Below, piece by piece: positions 1-7,836 of a stretch of 50,436 bases of DNA (positions are counted from its first letter, which is position 1; the number at the start of each line of letters is the position of its first letter). Source of the DNA: Candidatus Thiomargarita nelsonii (GTDB lineage: Bacteria > Pseudomonadota > Gammaproteobacteria > Beggiatoales > Beggiatoaceae); NCBI GenBank assembly GCA_000785145.2, contig JSZA02000039.1:1-50436 (forward strand), in the 5' to 3' direction. Under the pieces are notes generated by a model that had not been told where the DNA came from, made no database searches, and saw only the letters and a list, made by a program, of their open reading frames with translations. Made by a program: the position numbers and the translations under genes.

Positions 1-2
1 GT

Positions 3-58
3 TGGAGTACAAAGCTTTAGCTTTGTCAGACAGTACAAAGCTAAAGCTTTGTACTCCA
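3..58. repeat. Paired palindromic repeat (family A)
   Basis: Two facing copies of the dispersed element built on GGAGTACAAAGCTTTAG form a perfect 25-bp inverted repeat separated by six bases. Related single or paired copies occur at 13264-13290, 16127-16154, 16278-16306, 17990-18018, 27636-27665 and 27681-27709. This copy reads TACAAAG where most others read TCCAAAG, and the change is compensated on both arms. That argues for a conserved hairpin. Confidence 0.8.
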
Positions 59-178
59 AAAAAACAAATTGACAGAGCTCTTTTCGTGAAATGATAGGAA
101 GGGATTTACTTAAAAAAAAAAAGAGGTGAGGTAGGTGAGGTGTTTTTTGAGTTCAAGCAGAAAGTGAGTTTTAAAAAC

Positions 179-257
179 TGGTCGGGGTAAGAGGATTTGA
201 ACCTCCGACCTCTACGTCCCGAACGTAGCGCTCTAAACCAGGCTGAGCTACACCCCG
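179..257 (-). tRNA. tRNA-Pro (anticodon CGG)
   Basis: The reverse complement folds as a tRNA. A 7-bp acceptor stem (CGGGGTG with TACCCCG), a D-arm, an anticodon stem CTACG/CGTAG and a 7-base loop TTCGGGA giving anticodon CGG are present, followed by a T-arm with loop TTCAAAT. The discriminator base is A and the 3' CCA is encoded. The tRNA stands alone between repeat A and rnfE. Confidence 0.93.
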
Positions 258-326
258 ACTATTAAAATTTTTGGGCATTTTACTCTATTGTGTCAGTCAA
301 GTCAACATTTTTTTTTAAGCCGTTTG

Positions 327-1001
327 TTATTGTGAACTCACCAAAGTTATCGGCTGAGTTTTGCCTTGTTCCAATCGTCTATCAATAGCATTTTTCAGCG
401 CAATCAATAATCCCAAGCCAAAAAACGCCCCTGGCGGTAAAATGGCTAATAAAAAGCCTTGGTAATCTTCAAATACTGTAATAGTCATCCATTGCGCGGC
501 ATCTCCAAACATTAATTCTGCTTGGGCAAACAAGGTGCCATAACCTAATAATTCACGTAAACCACCGAGTATAACAAGAGCAAAAGTAAAACCGAGTCCC
601 ATCATCAAACCATCTAAAAAGGCACGATCAACCGGTTGTTTAGAGGCAAAAGCCTCCGCCCTTCCTATGATTGAACAATTGGTTACAATCAAAGGGATAA
701 AAATACCCAAGGCTAAATATAAATCATAGTAAAATGCTTTCATGATCATTTCGACGGCGGTGACAAATGAGGCGATGACTAACACAAACACTGGCAAACG
801 GATTTCGTTAGTTACAATATTACGAATCAGTGAAACAGTGATATTGGATGCGATTAAGATTAAGGTTGTCGCAATGCCTAAGCCTAAGCCATTGATGAGT
901 GTGCCAGTAACGGCTAATAGAGGGCAAAGCCCTAATAACTGGACAAAGCCAGGGTTATTTTGCCATAAACCCTCACGAATAATTTGTGCGTACTGTTTCA
1001 T
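327..1001 (-). CDS. rsxE: Electron transport complex subunit RsxE/RnfE
   Basis: This is an integral membrane subunit of the Rnf/Rsx complex, which couples ferredoxin/NADH electron transfer to ion translocation or keeps SoxR reduced. The product begins [13 protein letters not shown] and carries the family signatures [30 protein letters not shown] and [10 protein letters not shown], with about six hydrophobic segments. The length, 224 aa, is normal. An upstream TTG at 1040 would add 13 residues, but the ATG at 1001 matches the usual family N-terminus. No other rnf gene lies in the window, so this copy is separated from its operon, or the operon ended here. No good Shine-Dalgarno sequence is visible. 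Confidence 0.93.
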   Translation of the reverse strand: MKQYAQIIREGLWQNNPGFVQLLGLCPLLAVTGTLINGLGLGIATTLILIASNITVSLIRNIVTNEIRLPVFVLVIASFVTAVEMIMKAFYYDLYLALGIFIPLIVTNCSIIGRAEAFASKQPVDRAFLDGLMMGLGFTFALVILGGLRELLGYGTLFAQAELMFGDAAQWMTITVFEDYQGFLLAILPPGAFFGLGLLIALKNAIDRRLEQGKTQPITLVSSQ

Positions 1002-1317
1002 AATGTCAGAGTAAAAAAGATTCACTAGGGACAATTCCAACGAGAACCCATGCTTTTAATCCATTTAAATCAACTGATTAAATCATAAAATTAATTTAAA
1101 AATTGAATAACTAATTATAACAATATGAAAAATATTATTATTTTAAGGCAATATTTTGTTATTCTATTGTCAGAATATGTCCTCATAATGATCAGTATAA
1201 CCGTTAATCGGTCGTTTTGCACCAGATAGTCAATCAGTCATTGATTAATACCTCTCTTAAAAAGAATATATCAAGGACTGAAAAATTAGAACAATCAATT
1301 TCAAATTCAAATAGGTA
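1002..1317. other. AT-rich intergenic region between divergent genes
   Basis: This gap separates rsxE (minus) from the sortase gene (plus). It is strongly AT-rich around 1075-1170. No gene, hairpin or known repeat was found. It must hold both promoters, but no convincing -35/-10 pair could be fixed by eye. Confidence 0.5.
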
Positions 1318-1914
1318 ATGAATATGACGAAAAAATTTCAATTTCAAAAATGGAGTATCTTGATCTTTAGCATTTCCATAGTTGTGATGATATGGCACAT
1401 CACGATAGGCAACAGCGTCTCTCTCACAAGTTGGTTCGCACATAGTTTACTACACACCGCTTGGGTACGCGAAAAAGCAAGTGGACAACCCGTTAAACCT
1501 TGGCCTTGGGCAAATACATGGCCCATCGCACGCATATCAGTTCCACACTTAGATATTGAACAGTTCATTCTCAGCCAGGCTGGTGAGGGAATGTCTGTTT
1601 TTGCTCTGGGGCATTCAACTAATAGTGTCTTACCAGGAGAAATCGGTAATAGTGTACTTAATATCTATCATCGTGATACTTTTGTTGGTTTTTTGAAGAA
1701 ATTAAGAAAAGGTGATGAGCTAGTGCTTGAATCCTTGGGCAGCGGACGTTGGCATTATCAGGTTTTGGACATTCGTATTGTTGATAAAAGGAATACCCGT
1801 TGGATAGCACCCTGTTTGAAACGACGTTTGACCCTCATTGGCTGTTATTCTTGTAATATAAATGAGGGTTCACGTTATGTTGTGATTGCTGTAGCAATCG
1901 AAAGAATGGCTTGA
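1318..1914 (+). CDS. Class GN sortase
   Basis: This 198-aa protein has an N-terminal membrane anchor (about residues 12-32) and a sortase catalytic domain. The expected triad is visible: His118 in NIYHRDTF, Cys176 in LIGCYSC and Arg186 in GSRYVV. The HRDTF...GFLKKLRKGD stretch is typical of the class GN sortases of marine Gammaproteobacteria. Such enzymes normally sit next to a VIT/VWA-domain substrate gene with a C-terminal LPXTG-like signal. No such gene is adjacent here: the neighbours are rsxE and a DUF945 gene. The ATG has a weak AGG just upstream, and an alternative ATG lies two codons downstream. Function as a transpeptidase is inferred from the family. Confidence 0.85.
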   Translation: MNMTKKFQFQKWSILIFSISIVVMIWHITIGNSVSLTSWFAHSLLHTAWVREKASGQPVKPWPWANTWPIARISVPHLDIEQFILSQAGEGMSVFALGHSTNSVLPGEIGNSVLNIYHRDTFVGFLKKLRKGDELVLESLGSGRWHYQVLDIRIVDKRNTRWIAPCLKRRLTLIGCYSCNINEGSRYVVIAVAIERMA

Positions 1915-1918
1915 AAAA

Positions 1919-1946
1919 CTATCAGTTATCAGTTATCAGTTATCAG
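1919..1946. repeat. Tandem ATCAGTT heptamers
   Basis: Just after the sortase stop codon the heptamer ATCAGTT is repeated about three and a half times in tandem, ending in ATCAG. No function is evident. Confidence 0.8.
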
Positions 1947-1977
1947 AAATAGGTTTTTAAGTCTCTTTCAAACAGCA

Positions 1978-2010
1978 AAAAATCCTATTTCTTGAAGAAA
2001 TAGGATTTTT
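1978..2010. terminator. Palindromic repeat B, terminator-like hairpin
   Basis: The arms AAAAATCCTATTTC and GAAATAGGATTTTT surround TTGAA. The 3' T-run makes it terminator-like in either direction, and it lies between the sortase gene (plus) and the DUF945 gene (minus), which converge here. The same hairpin, with small changes, recurs at 12296-12324, 16197-16222, 17081-17111 and 43823-43851. Confidence 0.7.
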
Positions 2011-2173
2011 AAGGCGCTTTCAACGTTTGGGGGGGCGGGCGGTGAGGATGTCAAAGCACTAAACACCAAGTAACCCTAAGCTTCGGCGAGGGGATAAAGG
2101 GTTGATACTCCCTAGTCCACAATGTCGAAATGTAAACATTTTTTGTCTACAAGTAGATATTTGTCGATGAAAC

Positions 2174-3454
2174 CTAATTTTCACTCAAAATGGTTGCTAT
2201 GGGTAAGGGCAGTCCATTCACTTGTAATATTCCCCCCTTCAACTGCATTTGGCTCTGATAATAATTAGGCTGATCTTTAGCTACTATCAAAATTCCCTGT
2301 TCTAACCACACATTTAGGCGTTGTCTTATTGTTTCGTCTGCTGTTGAATCGTCCTGCAATAGTGATTGAGGTATATGCATATCCAGTTGTGCATCTAGGA
2401 TATTCAAAAGCAAAGACGGATTAAATGCAGCTAAGGCAAACTGATCAAACGGCTCCATTTTTACTCGCAGTGCGCCACGTAATTCACCCTCTGGCATATT
2501 AAAATTTAGGTTAGTAATCGCAAATTCGGGCGTATTTTTTAATAACGCCACCCCGTATGGTGCCAATCTAAGCTTGAGCATCCTATCTTGTAGCCGCTTG
2601 GGCAAACCCCGACTTTGTATCTCAGTCATCGTATTTTTGATACTCATCAAAGTCGGCACATGCCAATGAAGTAGTTCAAAACGACCAAAACCAGGACCAT
2701 ACTGGTCCGCCCCAACTTCTATTTGCTGCAAGCCCGTTTTCATCCCTATCATCAAATTATCGCTGACAATATCATTATTGCCTACCAATTCAAGCCCTTT
2801 TAATCTGACTAGCGGTTTTTGTTTGCCAGCTAAGCGTATATCTGCAATACTTAAACGACCTTCTTGCAGAAAATTTGTGCTGCCTGGTTGCACATCTGCT
2901 TGAAGCGACATTTGTTGTATCACTATTTGACCTTGAGCAGTCTCTAACTGTATTTGCGGACTGCGTATCTCTGTCTGTATGGCAGTCAAGCTGCGATTGG
3001 CGTACACAGTGCCCTCGAAATCTTGCCATTGTAGGTGAGCTTTTTCATCCTTTACCTGCTGCGCTGGTATCTTTAGCTGAATGACGATACCGCCATTTAT
3101 TTGTACAGTCGTATGTGCTTCGAGTAGTGTCGCCGTACTGAGGGGGGGGCGGATGGTGGTATCAACCATGGGTAATCGTATCGGCAAAAAACCATGATCA
3201 ATTTCATGTACCATGATAAGACGGTTATCATTGGAGCCACTTTTTCCCCATTCGACGAGCGTTTGTGCTGAAGAGTGAAACCAGCCACGCTCGTAGGTGC
3301 TATCGACTTGTTTTAGTTTAAACTTATTTGAAAGAGCTTGATTGAGATTGGGAAATCGTTGCTCAACTTGCCCCCCTATAAAATAGGGTAGTGTACCTAA
3401 AACAACTATAATTATTAAAAGCGTAATTAATACGATAAGTCTTTTCTTATTCAT
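2174..3454 (-). CDS. DUF945 (YdgA-like) family protein
   Basis: This 426-aa protein has one N-terminal membrane segment (about residues 5-26) followed by the family pattern YFIGGQVEQRF and a long periplasmic region rich in beta-like segments. The features ERGWFHSSAQTLVEW and LNFNMPEGELRGALRV match what is known of the DUF945/YdgA proteins. Their molecular role is unresolved. The gene is divergent from trpF-trpB with only 24 bases between start codons, so the two promoters must overlap the coding starts. Recognition is by overall pattern; no catalytic motif is present. Confidence 0.8.
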   Translation of the reverse strand: MNKKRLIVLITLLIIIVVLGTLPYFIGGQVEQRFPNLNQALSNKFKLKQVDSTYERGWFHSSAQTLVEWGKSGSNDNRLIMVHEIDHGFLPIRLPMVDTTIRPPLSTATLLEAHTTVQINGGIVIQLKIPAQQVKDEKAHLQWQDFEGTVYANRSLTAIQTEIRSPQIQLETAQGQIVIQQMSLQADVQPGSTNFLQEGRLSIADIRLAGKQKPLVRLKGLELVGNNDIVSDNLMIGMKTGLQQIEVGADQYGPGFGRFELLHWHVPTLMSIKNTMTEIQSRGLPKRLQDRMLKLRLAPYGVALLKNTPEFAITNLNFNMPEGELRGALRVKMEPFDQFALAAFNPSLLLNILDAQLDMHIPQSLLQDDSTADETIRQRLNVWLEQGILIVAKDQPNYYQSQMQLKGGILQVNGLPLPIATILSEN

Positions 3455-3478
3455 AGATTTTTATAGAAAGTCATTAAT

Positions 3479-5341
3479 ATGCTGAAAACAAATCAAAACA
3501 ACCCAATATCACGCACCCGCGTCAAAATCTGTGGGATTACTCGCCCACAAGATGCGCTAGTGGCAGCCAAACTGGGTGCCGATGCCATTGGATTAGTATT
3601 TTATCAAAAAAGTCCACGCGCCGTCACAGTTGAACAAGCACAAGCCATTATTCAAGCATTGCCAGCATTTGTGACAGTTGTCGGTTTATTTGTTAATGCT
3701 GAACCAACCTTCGTACATGGTATTTTGGCACAATTGCCACTCGAACTATTGCAATTTCATGGTGAAGAGTCACCAGAGGATTGCCAGCAATTTGCTAAAC
3801 CTTATATTAAAGCATTACGCATGCGCCCCGATGTTGATGTGCAAGCCTTTGCAAAACGCTATACTAATGCCAAAGCCTTATTATTAGATACTTATGTACA
3901 AGGAATCAAAGGCGGCACGGGAACAGTGTTTGATTGGCAACAAGTCCCAACGCATTTATCCAAACCCATCATCATAGCCGGTGGCTTAACGCCAGAAAAT
4001 GTGAGCCAAGCTATCACCACCTTAACACCTTATGCTGTTGATGTCAGTGGCGGCGTAGAATCTGCCAAAGGTATTAAAGACGCGGAAAAAATGTCCGCAT
4101 TTATGAGAGGAGTCTCAATGTCAAACATTAAATCATTCACCCACCAAGAGACAAGTTTACCCGATGCACACGGTCATTTTGGAATCTACGGGGGAATTTT
4201 TGTTCCAGAAACTTTGATGCAGCCATTAGAGGAACTACGACAAGCTTATGAACACTATTTAAAAAATGCAGCCTTTTTAGCCGAACTCAATGACGATTTA
4301 CACAATTTTGTAGGCCGCCCTTCGCCTTTGTATCACGCAGCCCGTTGGTCACAACACTTGGGTGGCGCACAAATCTATCTCAAGCGCGAAGATTTAAACC
4401 ATACGGGTGCCCATAAAATCAATAACACCGTCGGACAAGCATTACTCGCCAAACGTATGGGCAAAAACCGCATTATTGCAGAAACAGGGGCAGGACAACA
4501 TGGTGTGGCAAGTGCCACTGTTGCGGCACGCTTTGGCATGGAATGCGTCGTCTATATGGGTGCTGAAGATGTTAAACGTCAAGCCATCAACGTTTACCGG
4601 ATGCGCCTTTTGGGTGCCCAAGTTCGCACGGTAGAATCTGGCTCAAAAACCCTAAAAGATGCACTCAATGAAGCCATGCGCGACTGGGTGACTCATGTCG
4701 ATAATACCTTTTATATCATTGGCACCGTTGCCGGACCCCATCCTTATCCTGCCATGGTACGCGACTTTCAAGCCGTCATCGGGCGAGAAACTCGCCAACA
4801 AATTAAAGTCTTGACGGGACGCTTGCCCGATTTTTTAATTGCCTGTGTCGGCGGCGGCTCTAATGCCATGGGCCTATTTTATCCCTTTTTGGATGAACAA
4901 GATATTGCCATGTATGGCGTAGAAGCCGCTGGTGATGGTTTAGACACCGGCCACCATGCCGCCCCCTTGTGTGCTGGAAAACCTGGCGTATTGCATGGCA
5001 ATCGGACTTATTTGATGAGCGATCAGGACGGACAAATCATTGAAACTCATTCAATTTCTGCGGGATTAGACTATCCGGGCGTGGGACCTGAACATGCATG
5101 GCTCAAAGATACGGGGCGCGTCAAATATGTCGCCGTGACAGATGACGAAGCTTTAGCCGCCTTTCACGATTTAACACGCATGGAAGGCATCATGCCCGCC
5201 CTAGAATCCAGTCATGCCCTAGCCTATTGCAAAAAAATCGCGCCCACGCTCGACAAAGATAAAATTATTGTGATCAATCTATCGGGACGCGGAGACAAAG
5301 ACATTCATACCGTTGCCACGCTTGAAGGAATAAAAATATGA
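3479..5341 (+). CDS. trpFB: TrpF-TrpB fusion: phosphoribosylanthranilate isomerase and tryptophan synthase beta
   Basis: This is one uninterrupted 620-aa frame. Residues 1-213 are TrpF, with Cys18 in KICGIT and Asp137 in LLLDTYV as the catalytic pair, and they end in the usual TrpF C-terminus ([15 protein letters not shown]). Residues 214-620 are a full-length TrpB of 407 aa, with the PLP lysine Lys313 in GAHKIN and the phosphate loop GGGSN at 458-462. No stop separates them. The ATG at 4118 (Met214) is the usual TrpB start and is preceded at 4106-4112 by GAGAGGA, a good ribosome site. TrpB could therefore be made both as a fusion and alone. trpA follows with a 4-nt overlap. Loss of the trpF stop codon is the simplest origin. 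Confidence 0.92.
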   Translation: MLKTNQNNPISRTRVKICGITRPQDALVAAKLGADAIGLVFYQKSPRAVTVEQAQAIIQALPAFVTVVGLFVNAEPTFVHGILAQLPLELLQFHGEESPEDCQQFAKPYIKALRMRPDVDVQAFAKRYTNAKALLLDTYVQGIKGGTGTVFDWQQVPTHLSKPIIIAGGLTPENVSQAITTLTPYAVDVSGGVESAKGIKDAEKMSAFMRGVSMSNIKSFTHQETSLPDAHGHFGIYGGIFVPETLMQPLEELRQAYEHYLKNAAFLAELNDDLHNFVGRPSPLYHAARWSQHLGGAQIYLKREDLNHTGAHKINNTVGQALLAKRMGKNRIIAETGAGQHGVASATVAARFGMECVVYMGAEDVKRQAINVYRMRLLGAQVRTVESGSKTLKDALNEAMRDWVTHVDNTFYIIGTVAGPHPYPAMVRDFQAVIGRETRQQIKVLTGRLPDFLIACVGGGSNAMGLFYPFLDEQDIAMYGVEAAGDGLDTGHHAAPLCAGKPGVLHGNRTYLMSDQDGQIIETHSISAGLDYPGVGPEHAWLKDTGRVKYVAVTDDEALAAFHDLTRMEGIMPALESSHALAYCKKIAPTLDKDKIIVINLSGRGDKDIHTVATLEGIKI

Positions 5342-6141
5342 GCCGTTTAACTGATAAGCTACGTGCCCAAAAACGCACCGCCCTCATTCCCTTTATTACT
5401 GCTGGCGATCCGACACCAAACTTGACAGTGCCCTTAATGCACGCTTTAGTTGATGCGGGTGCCGATATCATTGAATTAGGCATCCCTTTTTCTGATCCGA
5501 TGGCAGATGGTCCCGTGATTCAACGCGCCAGTGAACGCGCCTTAGCGGCAGGCACCCGTCTAAGTGATGTTTTGAAGATGGTAAAAACCTTTCGGGAACA
5601 AAACCAAACAACGCCTGTTGTCTTGATGGGTTATCTTAATCCAATAGAAATTATGGGTTATAAAAGCTTTGTTAAAAGCGCTCAAGCTGCCAAAGTCGAT
5701 GGAGTATTGACGGTGGACTTACCGCCAGAAGAAGCCAGCGAGTTCTGCACATTATTACGCTCACACGCGATAGCCCCGATTTTTCTCTTGGCACCCACCA
5801 CAACGCCAGAACGCATCAAACGTATTTGTGCCCAAACCGATGGCTATTTATACTATGTATCGCTCAAAGGGGTGACGGGCAGTGCCAACCTTGATGTTAC
5901 CAGCGTAGCCGAGAAAGTGGCAGAAATTCGTCAATACACAAAATTACCGATAGGCGTAGGATTTGGCATTAAGGATGCGGAAATGGCAGCGCAAATAGCT
6001 CAAATCAGTGATGCCGTGATTGTGGGCAGTGCGATTGTGCAACGGATTGAAACTGAGCCTCAAGATAAGCTGTTGGAAACAATACCGGCATTTTTGCGGG
6101 AATTGCGGCAGGCGATGGATGGCATGACAAGTAATGTGTGA
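5338..6141 (+). CDS. trpA: Tryptophan synthase alpha subunit
   Basis: TrpA cleaves indole-3-glycerol phosphate to indole and glyceraldehyde phosphate and channels indole to TrpB. The product is 267 aa, the usual length. The catalytic acids are Glu46 in [11 protein letters not shown] and Asp57 in MADGPV, and the phosphate-binding GVGFGI motif is present. The start ATG overlaps the trpB stop (ATGA), so translation is coupled. A decayed copy of the 3' third of this gene lies at 7248-7473. Confidence 0.96.
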   Translation: MSRLTDKLRAQKRTALIPFITAGDPTPNLTVPLMHALVDAGADIIELGIPFSDPMADGPVIQRASERALAAGTRLSDVLKMVKTFREQNQTTPVVLMGYLNPIEIMGYKSFVKSAQAAKVDGVLTVDLPPEEASEFCTLLRSHAIAPIFLLAPTTTPERIKRICAQTDGYLYYVSLKGVTGSANLDVTSVAEKVAEIRQYTKLPIGVGFGIKDAEMAAQIAQISDAVIVGSAIVQRIETEPQDKLLETIPAFLRELRQAMDGMTSNV

Positions 6142-6151
6142 AAATGTGTTA

Positions 6152-6179
6152 TTCTCGTTCCCAAAGTTTGGGAACGAGG
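6152..6179. terminator. Palindrome after trpA
   Basis: The sequence CTCGTTCCCAAA is followed directly by its near-complement GTTTGGGAACGAG, a stem of about 12 bp. There is no T-run, so it may be a repeat element (family D) rather than a classical terminator. A variant lies at 7534-7560. Confidence 0.55.
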
Positions 6180-6201
6180 AAAATTAATAAGGGGAAATAT
6201 C

Positions 6202-6603
6202 GTGGCTGCAAAATATGATAAAGCAACGCCGCCTGTGGTTTCAACGGAATTGTACTTTGACAGCATTGAAGCAAGCATGATGGGTGCTGCAAACAGTAAG
6301 TTACGTTTTTTTGTGGTGACAAATGATGAGGGAATACCAGAAGAAAAACAGATCGTGACATTACCAACCCTTTCGCTTATTCAGTTCTGTCTGAGTACCT
6401 TGGTTCAAATCAAGGCGATGAGAACGGAACTTGAGAACGCTTTGGAAGATGAAAAAAATAATATTTTCCAAGCGTTAGAACTCACAGACAAGATACCCTT
6501 TAAGGAAGAAGAAATGGCTTTGCCTGAAATAAAGAAAATTGGCCGTTTTATCGGAAAATTATCAAAACCTAAAAAATTGTCAATCATCGACTGCGATGAC
6601 TGA
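6202..6603 (+). CDS. Hypothetical protein
   Basis: This 133-aa soluble protein is not recognised. It starts with GTG at 6202, preceded by a good AAGGGG ribosome site. Residues 60-95 look helical and charged (TELENALEDEKNNIFQ), and the C-terminus is lysine- and aspartate-rich. It is followed a few bases later by the next unknown gene on the same strand, so the two probably form one transcript. Both lie between full trpA and a broken trpA copy, which suggests arrival as an accessory cassette. Confidence 0.6.
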   Translation: MAAKYDKATPPVVSTELYFDSIEASMMGAANSKLRFFVVTNDEGIPEEKQIVTLPTLSLIQFCLSTLVQIKAMRTELENALEDEKNNIFQALELTDKIPFKEEEMALPEIKKIGRFIGKLSKPKKLSIIDCDD

Positions 6604-6656
6604 ACCAATTGAGATTTATAGGCTCAAGTGTTGTTTCAAAGAGAAAAAGGGAAAAT

Positions 6657-7223
6657 ATGGCTGAAGAATATCCTTGGTATAAGATAGTGACGGGAGAAAA
6701 GGTAGAGCAAGGCGATATATTTTATAATTATCCCATTTTTTTACCGAAGGTGACTCCCGAAACTATCAGGGCAATACAGAATAATGAAACCCCATATACA
6801 CCAGTCGATGTTAATCTAGTGGATGTCATTGTTCTGAGTCAATCCTGTGATCTTGATAACAATAATATAGATACTGTCATTCTCTGTCCAATCTGGTTGT
6901 TAGCCGACTATGAGGCATTGCAAGTACGCACTAATAAATGGAAAAATGCCAAAGAAAGGGTTAAAAGAAAAGAGGATATTCGACAAGGTAACTCACCTGC
7001 CCTCCATATGTTAAGCGATGATGACAGCTTAGGCGTTCCATTACGGGTTATAGAATTTAAACGTATCTATACAACACCAAAGGACGTATTAACTTTATTT
7101 GCAAAAACATCTGGTAAACGACTCAGTTTGCTTTCGCCCTATCGGGAACATTTATCCCAAGCATTTGCGCGATATTTTATGAGAGTTGGACTACCACAAG
7201 ATATTAGTTCTTTTAAAAAATAA
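6657..7223 (+). CDS. Hypothetical protein with SQSCDL motif
   Basis: The ATG at 6657 has an AAAGGGA ribosome site and gives 188 aa starting MAEEYPWYK. An upstream TTG at 6609 is less likely. The protein has QGDIF followed by VDVIVLSQSCDLDN, a pattern shared with uncharacterised accessory proteins in which a conserved Cys-Asp pair follows a hydrophobic strand. A metal- or nucleotide-binding role is possible but not shown. No membrane segment or signal peptide is present. It is probably co-transcribed with the gene at 6202. Confidence 0.6.
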   Translation: MAEEYPWYKIVTGEKVEQGDIFYNYPIFLPKVTPETIRAIQNNETPYTPVDVNLVDVIVLSQSCDLDNNNIDTVILCPIWLLADYEALQVRTNKWKNAKERVKRKEDIRQGNSPALHMLSDDDSLGVPLRVIEFKRIYTTPKDVLTLFAKTSGKRLSLLSPYREHLSQAFARYFMRVGLPQDISSFKK

Positions 7224-7247
7224 TATCATCGAGTGACATAACACTTG

Positions 7248-7473
7248 CTATGTATCGCTCAAAGGCGTGACGGGCAGTGCCAACCTTGATGTCACCAGCG
7301 TAGCCGAGAAAGTGGCAGGCATAAAGGATGCGGAAATGGCGGCTCAAATCAGTGAAGCCGTGATTGTGGGCAGTGCGATTGTGCAACGGATTGAAACTGA
7401 GCCTCAAGAAAAGCTGTTGGAAACGATACCGGCATTTTTGCGGGAATTGCGGCTGGCGATGGATGCCTTGTAG
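7248..7473 (+). pseudogene. Truncated second copy of trpA 3' end
   Basis: This segment closely matches trpA from about 5853 to 6122. Relative to trpA it lacks about 45 bases (encoding [14 protein letters not shown]) and a further 9 bases (IAQ). It keeps the frame to a TAG at 7471. The N-terminal two-thirds, including both catalytic acids, are absent, so it cannot be an active TrpA. It is a remnant of a duplication or of an insertion that split the locus. Confidence 0.9.
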
Positions 7474-7483
7474 TTTAAGCATT

Positions 7484-7590
7484 TCTCGTTCCCACGCTCT
7501 GCGTTCATCATTAGACAGGGACAAGTCTATTTTTTCGTTCCCAAACTCGGTTTGGGAACACCTATATCAACCTGATTGCTATACTATATA
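7484..7590. repeat. Family D palindrome fragments
   Basis: CTCGTTCCCACGCTCTGCG starts this stretch. It is followed by CGTTCCCAAACTCGGTTTGGGAACACC at 7534-7560 (given in two halves: arm GTTCCCAAAC, arm GTTTGGGAAC). These resemble the palindrome after trpA at 6152-6179, so related repeats lie on both sides of the two unknown genes. Confidence 0.6.
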
Positions 7591-7779
7591 ATGAGCCACT
7601 TAAAATCTCCCTATTTTGACAAAATCAAGCAGCAAATCACTATTCCTTTGGATGAAGAAACGCTAGGGTATTTCAAAACACTGTCGGAAGCAAATGGGAT
7701 TCCTTATCAGAATTTGATCCATTTATATCTGTTTGATTGTGCCAAGCAACAAAAAAAGTTATCACTGACTTGGACTTAA
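7591..7779 (+). CDS. CopG/BrnA-like antitoxin, orphan
   Basis: This 62-aa protein contains QQITIPLDEETLGYFKTLS followed by NGIPYQNLIHLYLFDCA. The pattern is a ribbon strand plus two helices, characteristic of BrnA/CopG-type antitoxins that bind DNA as dimers. The ATG at 7591 fits the family start. No BrnT-like toxin gene is present on either side, so it is either a solitary regulator or what is left of a toxin-antitoxin pair. The family call is by sequence pattern only. Confidence 0.7.
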   Translation: MSHLKSPYFDKIKQQITIPLDEETLGYFKTLSEANGIPYQNLIHLYLFDCAKQQKKLSLTWT

Positions 7780-7836
7780 AATAGCAAGCCTTTTTTTCAT
7801 TTAATCAGTTCCACATCACATCATATTGGAGAAAAT

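Noticed and set aside
1234..1568. Minus-strand frames opposite the sortase gene
   Set aside because: They are antisense to a gene with a recognised catalytic triad and have no family pattern or ribosome site.
7267..7473. Independent small gene
   Set aside because: Its sequence is the trpA 3' end with two internal deletions, without catalytic residues.
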